In this document: piece after piece, positions 39,232 to 52,128 of the stretch
Position numbering within the stretch: position 1 is the first letter of the stretch
How the letters are laid out: every line of letters begins with the position of its first letter
NCBI RefSeq assembly: GCF_001913705.1
Contig: NZ_MKQD01000017.1
Location: 1-64,000 of the forward strand
Source: Thalassotalea sp. PP2-459
GTDB lineage: Bacteria > Pseudomonadota > Gammaproteobacteria > Enterobacterales > Alteromonadaceae
Length of the DNA: 64,000 bases
Direction of reading: 5' to 3'
Notes under the pieces: generated by a model
Told to the model about the DNA's origin: nothing
Databases searched by the model: none
What the model saw: only the letters and a program-made list of their open reading frames with translations
Made by a program: the position numbers and the translations under genes

Positions 39232-40866
39232 TTATTTATTTTTTTGCTTTTCGAGTGAGGCAAATATAATTTTCATCTGAATGATGGAAATAACATTACT
39301 TACTAGCCAGTACAATACTAGGCCTGACGGGAACCAGAAGAAAAAGATAGTAAACATTACCGGCATATATTGCATAATTTTTTGCTGCATTGGGTCTTGT
39401 ATGGTCATTGGCTGCATTTTTTGCATAATGAACATACTGATACCCATCAACACTGGTAATATGTAGTAAGGATCTTTAGAAGATAAATCAGTTAACCATA
39501 AACCGAATGACGCATGTCTTAATTCAACACTTTCTAAAAACACCCAATATAATGCTAAGAAAATAGGCATTTGAATTAATAACGGTAAACAACCACCGGC
39601 AGGGTTTACTTTCTCTTTGCGATAAAGCTCCATCATGGCTTGAGAAAGTTTTTGTCTATCGTCACCAAAACGCTCTTTTAACTGCGTCATTTTTGGTTGT
39701 AGTTCACGCATTTTTGCCATAGACGTGTATTGCGCTTTGGTGAGCGGGTACATAATACCTTTTACGATGACCGTAATGATAATAATTGCAACGCCCCAGT
39801 TGATGACAAGTGCTTGTATTTGAATCAGTAACCAATGTAGTGGTGAACTGATCATAAATAAAAAGCCAAAATCGACGGTGAGATCAAGTCCATCTGCTAT
39901 TTCAGCTAGTGCGTCTTGATCTTTAGGTCCAACATAGAATGTTGTTGAGATAGTTTCAGTTGAACCTGATTCAATAATTTGAGCTGGTGCTTTAAAGCCA
40001 ATAACCGCTTCATTCTTACTACGTGAAAACTCAGTATATAATAAGTTTACTTGCTCAGCATTAGGTACCCAAGCTGATACAAAGTAATGCTGAAGCATTG
40101 CAACCCAACCACCTTGAGTTGTTTCATTTAATTTTGCGTCAGCAATGTCATCAAAGTCATATTTTTCGTAGCGTTCTTCTTGGGTAGAATAAGCTGCACC
40201 TCGATAGGTTGGTATTAAAGCGCTAGATTGATCAACACTAGCCGATTGGCGTAGCTGAGCATATAGTTCAACACTTGCTGCACTGTTTGATGCATTTTCA
40301 ACAATATAATCTACGTCGACTTGGTAACTACCTGGTGTAAAGGAAAAGTTTTTCTTAACGGTTAAGCCATCGTTTGTAATATAAGTTAATGAAACAACAA
40401 GGGGTTGTCCTTCGCTCATTTGATAAGTAGTGCTTTCAACTTGGTAAATAGGGCGACCTTTCACTGTTCGGTCTATGCCTTGTGCACCCGTTAATCCACT
40501 TTGCGCAATATATCTAAAGTTACCATTTTGCATCATGGTAAACGGAATACCATTACCTTGTTCCGTGTCATAATTAAGCAACGTCGCCTCAACGATATCA
40601 CCGCCTTTGGTATCTATTTTTATGGCTAATACATCCGTTGTAATTTCCACTAAAGTTGCACTAGCTTTTGTTGTAACTTCTGTTGATTTTGAAGCACTTG
40701 GCGCAGGAACGAAGTCGTCATCACTTGATTGTGTGATAGCTGAATCATTGTCGCTTTGGCTGAATTGTGTGATCGGTTCAGGCGCATTGTCTTGTTGCCA
40801 TTGCTGATACAGCAAAAAACTAACAACCATAAGCGCAATAAATAAAAAACTGCGTTGAGACTCCAT
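39232..40866 (-). CDS. yidC: Membrane protein insertase YidC
   Basis: This 544-residue inner-membrane insertase has an N-terminal anchor (SFLFIALMVVSFLLYQQW), a large periplasmic beta-rich domain (about 60-340) and the conserved five-helix C-terminal core. The core carries the cytoplasmic hairpin ELQPKMTQLKERFGDDRQKLSQAMMELY and NPAGGCLPLLIQMPIFLALYWVF. It inserts small membrane proteins such as the ATP synthase c subunit, encoded in this same window. It lies 2 bases after yidD. Confidence 0.98.
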   Translation of the reverse strand: MESQRSFLFIALMVVSFLLYQQWQQDNAPEPITQFSQSDNDSAITQSSDDDFVPAPSASKSTEVTTKASATLVEITTDVLAIKIDTKGGDIVEATLLNYDTEQGNGIPFTMMQNGNFRYIAQSGLTGAQGIDRTVKGRPIYQVESTTYQMSEGQPLVVSLTYITNDGLTVKKNFSFTPGSYQVDVDYIVENASNSAASVELYAQLRQSASVDQSSALIPTYRGAAYSTQEERYEKYDFDDIADAKLNETTQGGWVAMLQHYFVSAWVPNAEQVNLLYTEFSRSKNEAVIGFKAPAQIIESGSTETISTTFYVGPKDQDALAEIADGLDLTVDFGFLFMISSPLHWLLIQIQALVINWGVAIIIITVIVKGIMYPLTKAQYTSMAKMRELQPKMTQLKERFGDDRQKLSQAMMELYRKEKVNPAGGCLPLLIQMPIFLALYWVFLESVELRHASFGLWLTDLSSKDPYYILPVLMGISMFIMQKMQPMTIQDPMQQKIMQYMPVMFTIFFFWFPSGLVLYWLVSNVISIIQMKIIFASLEKQKNK

Positions 40867-40868
40867 AA

Positions 40869-41120
40869 TTAATACTTTCTCTTCTTTTTTGGTGGTACGG
40901 GATCTTCACCGCCCGCATTTAGTGGGTGGCATTTTAGTATACGTTTGCCTGCTAACCAACAACCTTTTACAACACCAAAGCGATTAATTGCCTCAATTGC
41001 ATAAAAAGAGCATGTTGGCGTGAACCTGCAGTTATTCCCTAATAACGGGCTAAGCCAGCGTTGGTAAGCTTTTACAGCAGATATGGCTATTTTTTGTGGC
41101 GTTGAATTATTTTTCGCCAT
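40869..41120 (-). CDS. yidD: Membrane protein insertion efficiency factor YidD
   Basis: This 83-residue protein has the family core [27 protein letters not shown] with its paired Cys, followed by [24 protein letters not shown]. The basic C-terminus (PPKKKRKY) is typical. It overlaps the end of rnpA by 34 bases, the arrangement seen in many bacteria, and precedes yidC. Confidence 0.95.
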   Translation of the reverse strand: MAKNNSTPQKIAISAVKAYQRWLSPLLGNNCRFTPTCSFYAIEAINRFGVVKGCWLAGKRILKCHPLNAGGEDPVPPKKKRKY

Positions 41121-41443
41121 ATTTTATCCAACTGCTTTCTTATTTGTTGGTTATCGAGTTCATCTGTGCCTGAGCGAACCATAACTACTATATCAATATG
41201 GGGTAGTTGATGTTGTTTCAAGCGAAAACTATTTCGTACTAATCTTTTTATCCGATTTCTTTGCACAGCAAGTTTTACGCGTTTTTTAGCAATGGCTAAA
41301 CCTAAACGACTATTTTGTTCTGAATTTGGTGTAATTAGTACAGTGATATGGCTAGAGCCAAAACGAGATGGGTTTTTAAAAGCTGATTGGAATTGACTGG
41401 GAGTCAAAAGTCTTGACTCCCGAGTAAATTCAAAAGTAACCAT
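41087..41443 (-). CDS. rnpA: Ribonuclease P protein component
   Basis: The 118-residue protein starts [17 protein letters not shown] and has the RNR signature in [18 protein letters not shown] that contacts the RNase P RNA. It helps process the 5' ends of tRNA precursors. It follows rpmH by 38 bases and overlaps yidD. Confidence 0.96.
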   Translation of the reverse strand: MVTFEFTRESRLLTPSQFQSAFKNPSRFGSSHITVLITPNSEQNSRLGLAIAKKRVKLAVQRNRIKRLVRNSFRLKQHQLPHIDIVVMVRSGTDELDNQQIRKQLDKIWRKIIQRHKK

Positions 41444-41481
41444 GAGGTTACAAACTCTTTATTGAAAGATTAATAAAGAGA

Positions 41482-41673
<192 letters not shown>

Positions 41674-41690
41674 TCAAAAAAAGAGGCGGA

Positions 41691-41719
41691 ATTCTATATA
41701 TTATACGCGCTAATGTCAA
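41691..41719 (-). promoter_or_regulatory. Promoter of the rpmH operon
   Basis: On the minus strand a perfect TTGACA (-35) and TAGAAT (-10, 5 of 6) are separated by 17 bases, about 75 bases before the rpmH ATG. Confidence 0.75.
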
Positions 41720-42060
41720 TCATTAATCTTGATTATATTGTTAGAGGATCAAAATAGATCTTTTTATCGATCCTGTACATATCCACAGTTTTCTAACATT
41801 TACGATTGTAATTCCATCTTTCTATCCCTTGTTTGCGTTTTTTCTGATGTTAATTTCTGCTCTTTTCAAGTGATAAATAAAAAATCAAGCCATTAAATAG
41901 CTGACTTTAACGATTATTTTTACTTTTTTGTAAAATAGTCAAAAGTCAATATTGAAGTTGTGGATAAGTAGAGGGATAATGCTTGGATATTATAAAAAAG
42001 ATAAACAGGTTTATCCCTTTATTCTAATTTTAAAGTGGTAGATCAGCTAGGAGCCTATCG
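41720..42060 (+). promoter_or_regulatory. dnaA upstream region with DnaA boxes
   Basis: This AT-rich gap of about 340 bases has no gene. It holds a perfect DnaA box (TGTGGATAA, 41959-41967), a one-mismatch box (ATATCCACA, 41779-41787) and GATC sites at 41747 and 41769. DnaA commonly represses its own promoter through such boxes, so autoregulation is likely. I could not define a single clear -35/-10 pair for dnaA. Confidence 0.65.
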
Positions 42061-43428
42061 TTGGATCATTCTTTGTGGCAACGCTGCTTGTCAGTATTAC
42101 AAGAAGAGTTGCCTGCTCAGCAGTTTAGTATGTGGATTAGACCGCTTCAATGTGTCGTAGATAATAATGTCATGACGTTGTATGCGCCAAATCGTTTTGT
42201 ACTAGACTGGGTTCGTGATAAATATGTTAATCGTATTAATGAATTAGTCAGCTTGGAAGAAAGTGGCAATCCGCCTTTATTGCGTTTTGATGTTGGTAGT
42301 ATTCCTAAAGTTAAGGTTAGTAGTAATAATACTGCTTCCATGCCTTCCGCGACGCTTAGTCAACCGAAAGCTCCGAATAACCAGGTTCCAGAATCAAACT
42401 TACCGAAAAAAACGAATGTTAGAGTTAATTATACCTTTGATAACTTTGTAGAAGGTAAGTCTAATCAATTAGCACGAGCGGCTGCTTCTCAAGTAGCTGA
42501 TAACCCAGGCTCTGCTTATAACCCCTTGTTTATATATGGTGGAACTGGTTTAGGTAAAACGCATTTGTTACATGCAGTTGGTAACGGTATTTTGTTGAAT
42601 AAACCTGATGCAAAAATAGCTTATATGCATTCAGAGCGTTTTGTTCAAGATATGGTTCGTGCATTACAAAATAATGCGATTGAAAAATTTAAGCAGTACT
42701 ACCGTTCTGTTGATGCCTTATTGATAGATGACATTCAATTCTTTGCTAATAAAGAGCGTACACAAGAAGAGTTTTTTCATACCTTTAATGCGTTATTAGA
42801 AGGTAATCAACAAATTATTTTAACCAGTGACCGCTATCCAAAAGAAATTGATGGTGTAGAAGATAGATTAAAATCTCGCTTCGGCTGGGGGTTAACCATT
42901 GCGATTGAACCGCCGGAGCTTGAAACGCGTGTTGCGATATTAAAAAGAAAGGCACAAGAGAGTCACGTCAATCTCGCTGATGAAGTTGCTTTTTTCATTG
43001 CTAAGCGTTTAAGGTCAAACGTTAGGGAATTAGAAGGTGCACTTAATCGTGTAATCGCTAATGCTAATTTTACTGGCAGAGCAATTAATATTGATTTTGT
43101 TAAAGAAGCACTAAGAGATTTACTTGCCTTACAGGATAAGTTAGTTACTATCGATAACATACAGAAAACTGTTGCTGAATATTATAAAATCAAAGTATCA
43201 GATTTATTATCAAAAAGACGTAATCGTTCGGTAGCAAGACCAAGACAGATAGCAATGGCTTTATCGAAAGATCTCACTAATCATAGCTTACCTGAAATAG
43301 GCGAAGCGTTTGGTGGAAAAGACCATACAACGGTATTACATGCTTGTCGGAAAGTAAAAGCATTACGTGAAGAATCTCATGATATTAAAGAAGATTATTC
43401 AAATTTAAATAGAACGTTATCTTCCTAA
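42061..43428 (+). CDS. dnaA: Replication initiator DnaA
   Basis: The 455-residue initiator has domain I ([25 protein letters not shown]), a short linker, the AAA+ domain (Walker [10 protein letters not shown] near 160; Walker [11 protein letters not shown]) and the DNA-binding domain with [17 protein letters not shown] and the signature [14 protein letters not shown]. The start codon is TTG, with AGGAG 8 bases upstream; E. coli dnaA uses GTG at the same point, so a weak start is in character and keeps DnaA levels low. dnaN follows after 29 bases. Confidence 0.98.
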   Translation: MDHSLWQRCLSVLQEELPAQQFSMWIRPLQCVVDNNVMTLYAPNRFVLDWVRDKYVNRINELVSLEESGNPPLLRFDVGSIPKVKVSSNNTASMPSATLSQPKAPNNQVPESNLPKKTNVRVNYTFDNFVEGKSNQLARAAASQVADNPGSAYNPLFIYGGTGLGKTHLLHAVGNGILLNKPDAKIAYMHSERFVQDMVRALQNNAIEKFKQYYRSVDALLIDDIQFFANKERTQEEFFHTFNALLEGNQQIILTSDRYPKEIDGVEDRLKSRFGWGLTIAIEPPELETRVAILKRKAQESHVNLADEVAFFIAKRLRSNVRELEGALNRVIANANFTGRAINIDFVKEALRDLLALQDKLVTIDNIQKTVAEYYKIKVSDLLSKRRNRSVARPRQIAMALSKDLTNHSLPEIGEAFGGKDHTTVLHACRKVKALREESHDIKEDYSNLNRTLSS

Positions 43429-43457
43429 CAAAAAGAGTAATAAAGAGTAGGTAAAAA

Positions 43458-44561
43458 ATGAAGTTTTCCTTAAATAGAGAATTATTGTTAAAACCATTGC
43501 TATTGGTATCCGGAGCGGTTGAACGTAAAAGTACCTTACCTATTCTTGGTAATGTGTTAATCGAAGTTAGTGAGCAATCACTTACCTTGACTGCCACAGA
43601 TTTAGAGCTGGAAATGGTTGCTTATGCAGATATCGATAATGCCGAAGCCAACGGTAAATTAACAATACCAGCACGTAAGCTTTTAGATATTTGTAAAAGC
43701 TTACCTGATGGAGCCTTGATCAGCTTCGAATCTACAGAAGATACTGTCACTATTTCTTCCGGTCGAAGTAAGTATTCATTATCTACTTTACCTGCAACAG
43801 ATTTTCCTAATATTGAAGAGTGGAAAGGCGACGTTGAATTTAAATTAAGTAAAGCTCAGTTATTACGCCTCATTGAAAGTACCCACTTTTCCATGGCTAA
43901 CCAAGATGTTCGTTATTACTTAAATGGAATGTCTATTGAAACAGAAGCTAATGAAATTCGCTCTGTTGCAACTGACGGTCATCGTTTAGCTATTTGTAAA
44001 ATTTCAAATGATGAATTACAACTGCCAAATCGACAGGTGATTGTACCTAGAAAAGGTATTTTAGAAATCATCCGTTTACTTGACCCAGTCGATGAAGAAG
44101 TTCAAGTCTTTTTAGGTTCTAATCATATTCGTATTATTGATACTGAATTTTCTTTTACCAGTAAATTAGTTGATGGTCGTTTTCCTGATTATCGCCGAGT
44201 TCTTCCGCGCAATGGTGACAAAATACTAAATGCAGACAAAGATCAACTTAAACAAGTTTTATCTAGAGCTTCAATTTTGTCGAATGAAAAATTCAAAGGT
44301 GTACGTCTGAATTTTGCTGACAGTGAATTAAAAATTACTGCAAATAATCCTGAACAAGAACAAGCAGAGGAAATTTTAGAAGTGAACTTTCCTTATGAAG
44401 ATGTCGAGATTGGTTTTAATGTAAACTATGTACTTGATGTACTAAATGCAATTAAAGAGCAAGGGGTTAAATTTACTTTAGCTGATGCTAACAGTAGTGT
44501 TGTTATCGAAGGGCAGGATTCAAACGAAGCGTTATATGTTGTGATGCCTATGCGTTTGTAA
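43458..44561 (+). CDS. dnaN: DNA polymerase III beta sliding clamp
   Basis: The 367-residue clamp has three repeated domains; it starts MKFSLNRELLLKPLLLVSGAVERK and ends VVMPMRL, as in other gammaproteobacteria. It encircles DNA and tethers polymerase III. Its stop TAA shares one base with the recF ATG (TAATG), so translation is coupled. Confidence 0.98.
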   Translation: MKFSLNRELLLKPLLLVSGAVERKSTLPILGNVLIEVSEQSLTLTATDLELEMVAYADIDNAEANGKLTIPARKLLDICKSLPDGALISFESTEDTVTISSGRSKYSLSTLPATDFPNIEEWKGDVEFKLSKAQLLRLIESTHFSMANQDVRYYLNGMSIETEANEIRSVATDGHRLAICKISNDELQLPNRQVIVPRKGILEIIRLLDPVDEEVQVFLGSNHIRIIDTEFSFTSKLVDGRFPDYRRVLPRNGDKILNADKDQLKQVLSRASILSNEKFKGVRLNFADSELKITANNPEQEQAEEILEVNFPYEDVEIGFNVNYVLDVLNAIKEQGVKFTLADANSSVVIEGQDSNEALYVVMPMRL

Positions 44562-45646
44562 TGAGTATTAAAGATTTAAATGCATATCAATTTAGAAATT
44601 TAGTAGACGGAAAAGTTTCGCTTCATTCTGAATTTAATTTTATTCTGGGTGATAATGGTAGTGGAAAAAGTAGTCTTTTAGAAAGTATTTATTATCTTAG
44701 CCATGGAAAGTCGTTTAGAACAACGAATGTTAGTAATTTAGTTCGCAATGAGTCACAACGTTTTGTGTTAAGCGCTAAAACATCTACCGATCAAATGTTA
44801 GGCATTGAATATTCTCTAACGGGTGAAAAACGAATTAAAATAGACGGTGAACGCCAAACAAAACTTTCTGAGCTTGCAAGAAATTTAGCGGTACAAGTTG
44901 TTACACCAGAGAGTTTTAAGTTGTTTATTGGTGGGCCAAGAGAACGTAGAAAGTTTATCGATTTAGGATTGTTTCACGTGAAACATTCTTTTCCTGAAGT
45001 TTGGCGACAGTTTAATAAAACATTAAAACAACGAAATGCATGTTTAAAACAACGATTGAGTGATCAGCAATTACACTATTGGACAGATCAATTCTGCCAA
45101 CTTTCAGAAACAATTGCCGCATTAAGATCGGAGTATATAAAAGAATTATCAACAGAAGTCACCAATTGGTTATCGGTGTTATTACCAGAAATTAACGATG
45201 CCATTAAGCTTCAATATTTACAGGGATGGCACAGTAAAAAAGAGTTATTTGACGTGCTAAGTCAAAATAAAGAGAAAGAGCGTGAACGTGGCCATTCACT
45301 TTTTGGTGCTCATAAATTTGATGTTAGATTTCAATTTAATACATTATCGTTAGAGCAAAGACTCTCAAGAGGCCAACAAAAGTTGTTTTTACTCGCGTTA
45401 ACTTTTGCACAAACAAAGTTAATTGAAAAAGTTAAACGAGTAAAGCCAATTTTATTAATTGATGATATTGGTGCTGAATTAGACATAAGTTCTAGAACAG
45501 CAATGTCTGTGGCAAATCAGTTATTGAATTGTCAATCAATAATAACCGCAATTGATAAAAGTGCAGTGGAACCATTGGTTCCGAAAAACAAAAATTATAA
45601 AATGTTTCACGTGAAACATGGCAATATTTCTTTAATGAGTGAGTAG
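44561..45646 (+). CDS. recF: Recombination mediator RecF
   Basis: This 361-residue SMC-like ATPase has Walker A GDNGSGKSS near 30-38, the signature LSRGQQKL and Walker B ILLIDDIGAELD. It helps load RecA at single-strand gaps. Two perfect parS sites lie within its coding sequence, both translated as FHVKH (one near residue 138, one near the C-terminus), so both protein and DNA function constrain these codons. gyrB follows after 9 bases. Confidence 0.97.
   Translation: MSIKDLNAYQFRNLVDGKVSLHSEFNFILGDNGSGKSSLLESIYYLSHGKSFRTTNVSNLVRNESQRFVLSAKTSTDQMLGIEYSLTGEKRIKIDGERQTKLSELARNLAVQVVTPESFKLFIGGPRERRKFIDLGLFHVKHSFPEVWRQFNKTLKQRNACLKQRLSDQQLHYWTDQFCQLSETIAALRSEYIKELSTEVTNWLSVLLPEINDAIKLQYLQGWHSKKELFDVLSQNKEKERERGHSLFGAHKFDVRFQFNTLSLEQRLSRGQQKLFLLALTFAQTKLIEKVKRVKPILLIDDIGAELDISSRTAMSVANQLLNCQSIITAIDKSAVEPLVPKNKNYKMFHVKHGNISLMSE
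44970..44985. promoter_or_regulatory. parS: parS site 1 (ParB binding)
   Basis: TGTTTCACGTGAAACA, a perfect match to the bacterial parS palindrome, lies inside recF. Confidence 0.95.
45603..45618. promoter_or_regulatory. parS: parS site 2 (ParB binding)
   Basis: A second perfect TGTTTCACGTGAAACA lies near the 3' end of recF, 633 bp from the first, in the same reading frame. Confidence 0.95.
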
Positions 45647-48091
<2,445 letters not shown>

Positions 48092-48160
48092 TTTTAGATA
48101 AAAAAGTCAATACCGATCAATTAAGCAATTGATCGGTGGGAATAAAACGCTTATACGACC

Positions 48161-48193
48161 ATAGCCCTACCTTTATGATAGGGCTATTTTTTT
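48161..48193 (+). terminator. Terminator after gyrB
   Basis: ATAGCCCTA / TAGGGCTAT with an eight-base loop is followed by seven T. Another 11-bp perfect inverted repeat without T (ACCGATCAATT / AATTGATCGGT, about 48113-48138) precedes it. Confidence 0.9.
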
Positions 48194-48808
48194 ATGTAAT
48201 TGATGTGGCTAGATGATGTGAAAACATTTGTGGTGCCTAAAGCGGATAAGTTTTTCAAAGGAGCTTACCGCTCCACAAACGGTAATAGTATTTTGGGGTA
48301 TTGATTACTTATAAGTCCGGTTAGGTTGAGATAAGCGAGGTAGCTAAAGTGACAAATGAACCTGCGTTGTGGATCAGTTTCACTATGGTCTGCGTTATGT
48401 TCAAGGTAAGATACTCTGGTGTGCACAGACAGGGTAAAAAAGGTTGTAATGCCTAAAAAGCAAAAACAAGCCAAATCAAGGACCATTAGAATGTCAAAAA
48501 ACAAACTATGCCTGCGAATGAAAACAACCTTAACGGAATGGTTTAACTTTTAATACCAACTCAATTAAATATTTAATAGAATTGGTATAAGTAGCTTTAT
48601 ATAACTGGCTTTATATACAGCAAGGAGAAGTATCCATTTGAAATAATGACCGGTCATGAAATATACGGTTTTATCAAAGATATAAATAAAAAGTTAAAAT
48701 ATTCGAGTTTTTGCTCAATTTATCACTGCTGTAAACTAGGCGAATAAACAGACAAACGTTATACTAGCGCCAGCAAATTAAAATTTTATATTATAAATAC
48801 AGGCACGC
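48194..48808. other. Gene-poor gap between gyrB and glyQ
   Basis: This stretch of 615 bases contains a 79-codon minus-strand frame (48265-48504). It has no binding site, no recognisable domain and odd composition, so I do not call it a gene. It also holds a 36-bp imperfect palindrome (48553-48588). The last 200 bases should hold the glyQ promoter; TATACT near 48760 is a possible -10 box but without a convincing -35. Confidence 0.5.
48553..48588. repeat. Imperfect palindrome of the ATACCAAT type
   Basis: ATACCAACTCAATTAAAT and the reverse complement of the following 18 bases match at 16 of 18 positions. Short palindromes starting ATACCAA are, to my knowledge, scattered in genomes of marine Alteromonadales, so this may be one copy of an interspersed repeat. 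It has no T run and is probably not a simple terminator. Confidence 0.5.
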
Positions 48809-49723
48809 ATGAGTACGTTTAATAGCAAAACATTCCAAGGATTGATTTTACAACTACAAGATTACTGGTCTCGACAGGGTTGTGTCATTGTACAGCCTTT
48901 AGATTTAGAAGTTGGTGCTGGTACCTTTCATCCCATGACATTTTTGCGTGCGGTAGGACCTGAGCCTATCAGTAGCGCATATGTACAACCTTGTCGAAGA
49001 CCAACAGATGGTCGTTACGGGGAAAACCCAAACCGCTTACAGCATTATTATCAATTTCAAGTGATGTTAAAGCCTTCTCCGAAGAATATACAAGAGTTAT
49101 ATTTAAACTCACTGAAAGAGCTTGGTATAGATCCTTTAGTACATGATATCCGTTTTGTTGAAGATAACTGGGAGTCGCCAACACTTGGAGCTTGGGGATT
49201 AGGTTGGGAAATTTGGCTAAACGGAATGGAAATCACTCAATTTACTTATTTTCAACAAGTCGGTGGTTTAGAGTGTGCTCCTGTAACAGGCGAAATCACT
49301 TACGGTTTAGAACGTTTAGCAATGTATATTCAAAATGTAGATAGTATTTATGACTTAGTGTGGACAGATGGCCCGATGGGTAAAGTCCTCTATGGAGATG
49401 TGTTCCATCAAAATGAAGTAGAGCAATCGGCATATAACTTTGAGCATGCAGATGTAAAAGCGCTATTCGGCCAATTTGATCAGTGTGAAAAAGACAGTGA
49501 AAAGTTAATTGAAAAAGGCTTAGCATTACCAGCTTATGAACAAGTGATGAAAGCTTCACATGCCTTTAACTTATTAGATGCACGCCATGCAATTTCAGTG
49601 ACAGAAAGACAGCGCTATATTTTACGTGTACGGGCATTATCCAAAGCGTGTGCAGAGGTTTACTATGCGACGAGAGAACAATTAGGCTTCCCACTGTGTG
49701 GTGATAAAAAGGTGGGAGAATAA
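48809..49723 (+). CDS. glyQ: Glycyl-tRNA synthetase alpha subunit
   Basis: The 304-residue catalytic subunit starts [25 protein letters not shown] and has the class II motifs [31 protein letters not shown] and [22 protein letters not shown] (outline only). With GlyS it forms the alpha2-beta2 enzyme that charges tRNA-Gly in the cytoplasm. glyS begins 3 bases later. Confidence 0.98.
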   Translation: MSTFNSKTFQGLILQLQDYWSRQGCVIVQPLDLEVGAGTFHPMTFLRAVGPEPISSAYVQPCRRPTDGRYGENPNRLQHYYQFQVMLKPSPKNIQELYLNSLKELGIDPLVHDIRFVEDNWESPTLGAWGLGWEIWLNGMEITQFTYFQQVGGLECAPVTGEITYGLERLAMYIQNVDSIYDLVWTDGPMGKVLYGDVFHQNEVEQSAYNFEHADVKALFGQFDQCEKDSEKLIEKGLALPAYEQVMKASHAFNLLDARHAISVTERQRYILRVRALSKACAEVYYATREQLGFPLCGDKKVGE

Positions 49724-49726
49724 AAA

Positions 49727-51796
49727 ATGATTAAAGAAACATTATTAATAGAGTTAGGTACCGAAGAACTACCACCGAAAGCGTTACAAAAATTAGCGAC
49801 CACTTTCTACAATCAAATAACGACACAATTGGAACAAGCCGAACTAGGTTTTGAACAAGCCTCTTGGTTTGCTTCTCCAAGACGTTTAGCCGTGCAAATT
49901 ACACAATTAATCGAAAAGCAAGCTGATAAAGAAATTGAAAAACGTGGGCCTGCTATAAATGTAGCGTTTGATGAAGAAGGTAACCCGAGTAAGGCCGCCT
50001 TAGGTTGGGCAAAATCGAATGGTATCACTATTGAACAAGCACAACGTTTAAAAACCGATAAAGGCGAATGGTTACTACACAAAGCATTACAACCAGGGAA
50101 AACAATTCAGGAATTGATTCCTGAAATGGTTAATAAAGCAATTGCAAAGCTACCAATTCCAAAACCAATGCGTTGGGGTAGCTCAAGAACACAATTTATT
50201 CGTCCAATTCATACGTTAACACTAATGTTTGGTGAACACATTATAAAAGGTGAAGCGTTAGGTATTGAGTCAAACAACGTGCTACAAGGTCATAGATTCC
50301 ATCATCAAGGTTTAGTTTCACTTGAGCATGCAAATGATTATGTTGCAACGTTAAAACAAGCGTATGTTGTTGCAGATTATCAAGAAAGAAAGCAATTAAT
50401 CGTTGATCAGATTAAAAAAGCTGAGCAAGAGCTAAATGCTGTGGCATTAATTGATGAAGAATTGTTAGAAGAAGTTACCTCAATTGTTGAGTGGCCAGTT
50501 ACTTTAATCGGTAGCTTTGATAAAGAATTTTTAGATGTACCACCAGAGCCATTAATCTATTCAATGAAAGATCACCAAAAATATTTTCCAGTTGAGGATA
50601 AGCAGGGAAAATTATTAAACAAATTTATTTTTGTTGCTAACATTGAAAGTAAAGATGCTAACCAGGTTATCTTCGGTAATGAAAAAGTAATACGTCCACG
50701 ATTAGCGGACGCCGAGTTTTTCTTTAAAACAGATAAAAAGCAAACACTTGAATCAAGGCTTGCTAGTTTAGAGTCCGTTTTGTTCCAAAAACAATTAGGA
50801 ACGTTAAAAACGAAGTCAGAACGAATTGCGTCGCTAAGTGAATATATTGCTGAAAAAATCAATCAATCACCTAAACTGGCATACCGTGCAGGCCTATTAA
50901 GTAAAACAGACTTAATGACAGAAATGGTATTAGAATTTCCTCAAGTGCAAGGCACCATGGGTAAATACTATGCGCAGCATGATGGCGAAGACGTTGAGGT
51001 AGCACAAGCATTAGAAGATCAATATCGACCAAGATATTCTGGCGATAGTATTCCTAAAGGTGTTATTGGTTGTGCGGTAGCTATTGCTGACAAAATTGAC
51101 ACTTTGGTTGGAATATTTGGTATAAACCAACCTCCAAAAGGCGATAAAGATCCATTTGCGCTACGTAGAGCTGCCATTGGCATGATTCGCATAATTATTG
51201 AAAAACAGCTTGATTTAGACATTGCTGATCTAGTGTCACGAAGTGTGAACTTATACGGTGAAGTGTTAACGAATGACAGTACAACCCAACAAGTGATTGA
51301 TTTTGTGCTTGGTCGATTTAAAGCACACTATCAAGAGCAAAAAATTAGTGTTGATGTCATTCAGGCTGTTTTAGCTAACTCACCAACGGCACCACTAGAC
51401 TTTGAAAAGCGAGTATTAGCTGTAAATCATTTTAAAACAATGGAAGCAGCACAAACATTGGCAGCTGCAAACAAACGAGTAGGTAATATTTTAGCCAAGT
51501 TTGATGGTCAATTATTTTCTACTTTTAATACTGACTATGCTACTGATGACAATGAAACAGAATTGGCTAATACTTTTGCAAAAGTAAAAGAAAAGATTCA
51601 ACCATTAGTTGCAGCTCAAGACTACCAGCAGGCATTAGCTGAACTTGCCAACATTAAGCAACCCATTGATAACTTTTTTGATAATGTCATGGTAATGGCT
51701 GATGATGAACAAGTGAAAGTGAATCGTTTAACCCTGTTAAATGAAATACGTAATCGCTTTTTAGATATTGCTGATATTTCGGTATTACAAAATTAA
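49727..51796 (+). CDS. glyS: Glycyl-tRNA synthetase beta subunit
   Basis: The 689-residue subunit starts ETLLIELGTEELPPKALQKLA and carries the B3/B4-like and HD-like core (DHQKYFPVEDKQGKLL; KTDLMTEMVLEFPQVQGTMGKYYA). A C-terminal tRNA-anticodon-binding domain follows (FFDNVMVMADDEQVKVNRLTLL). The length is normal. It is the second gene of a two-gene operon. Confidence 0.98.
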   Translation: MIKETLLIELGTEELPPKALQKLATTFYNQITTQLEQAELGFEQASWFASPRRLAVQITQLIEKQADKEIEKRGPAINVAFDEEGNPSKAALGWAKSNGITIEQAQRLKTDKGEWLLHKALQPGKTIQELIPEMVNKAIAKLPIPKPMRWGSSRTQFIRPIHTLTLMFGEHIIKGEALGIESNNVLQGHRFHHQGLVSLEHANDYVATLKQAYVVADYQERKQLIVDQIKKAEQELNAVALIDEELLEEVTSIVEWPVTLIGSFDKEFLDVPPEPLIYSMKDHQKYFPVEDKQGKLLNKFIFVANIESKDANQVIFGNEKVIRPRLADAEFFFKTDKKQTLESRLASLESVLFQKQLGTLKTKSERIASLSEYIAEKINQSPKLAYRAGLLSKTDLMTEMVLEFPQVQGTMGKYYAQHDGEDVEVAQALEDQYRPRYSGDSIPKGVIGCAVAIADKIDTLVGIFGINQPPKGDKDPFALRRAAIGMIRIIIEKQLDLDIADLVSRSVNLYGEVLTNDSTTQQVIDFVLGRFKAHYQEQKISVDVIQAVLANSPTAPLDFEKRVLAVNHFKTMEAAQTLAAANKRVGNILAKFDGQLFSTFNTDYATDDNETELANTFAKVKEKIQPLVAAQDYQQALAELANIKQPIDNFFDNVMVMADDEQVKVNRLTLLNEIRNRFLDIADISVLQN

Positions 51797-51872
51797 ACCA
51801 TGTTGATTTAATTGTTAAAATAGAAACGCGATAATTAAGCAAAGCTATATTAAAAAGGGTAGTTGTTAACAA

Positions 51873-52115
51873 TTACCCTTTTTTGATCACATATTGAAAA
51901 GGGAGGACATCGGTTTGTGAAGCAATAAGTTCGTGTTCCATAAAGCGACAAAAACTTGGAATATCACGGGTCGTAGAAGGGTCATCGGCAATAACCAATA
52001 AGGTTTCACCGGCACTTATTTTTCTTATATTCATCCTAATCATCATCACAGGCTCAGGACAGCGAAGCCCCAACGCATCTAGTGTATGATCGGTATTATT
52101 GAAAAGATTTTGCAT
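51873..52115 (-). CDS. tusA: TusA-family sulfurtransferase
   Basis: This 80-residue protein has the TusA signature [18 protein letters not shown] with the sulfur-carrying Cys. In E. coli TusA passes sulfur from IscS towards thiolation of tRNA and affects molybdenum cofactor synthesis. It overlaps nothing and lies 13 bases after the SPOR-protein gene, both leftward. Confidence 0.9.
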   Translation of the reverse strand: MQNLFNNTDHTLDALGLRCPEPVMMIRMNIRKISAGETLLVIADDPSTTRDIPSFCRFMEHELIASQTDVLPFQYVIKKG

Positions 52116-52128
52116 AGATATATTCAGT

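Noticed and set aside
41087-41120. Overlap of rnpA and yidD as an error
   Set aside because: A 34-base overlap of these two genes is common in bacteria and both proteins are complete.
48265-48504. 79-codon frame on the minus strand between gyrB and glyQ
   Set aside because: It has no ribosome binding site, no recognisable domain and composition unlike neighbouring genes.
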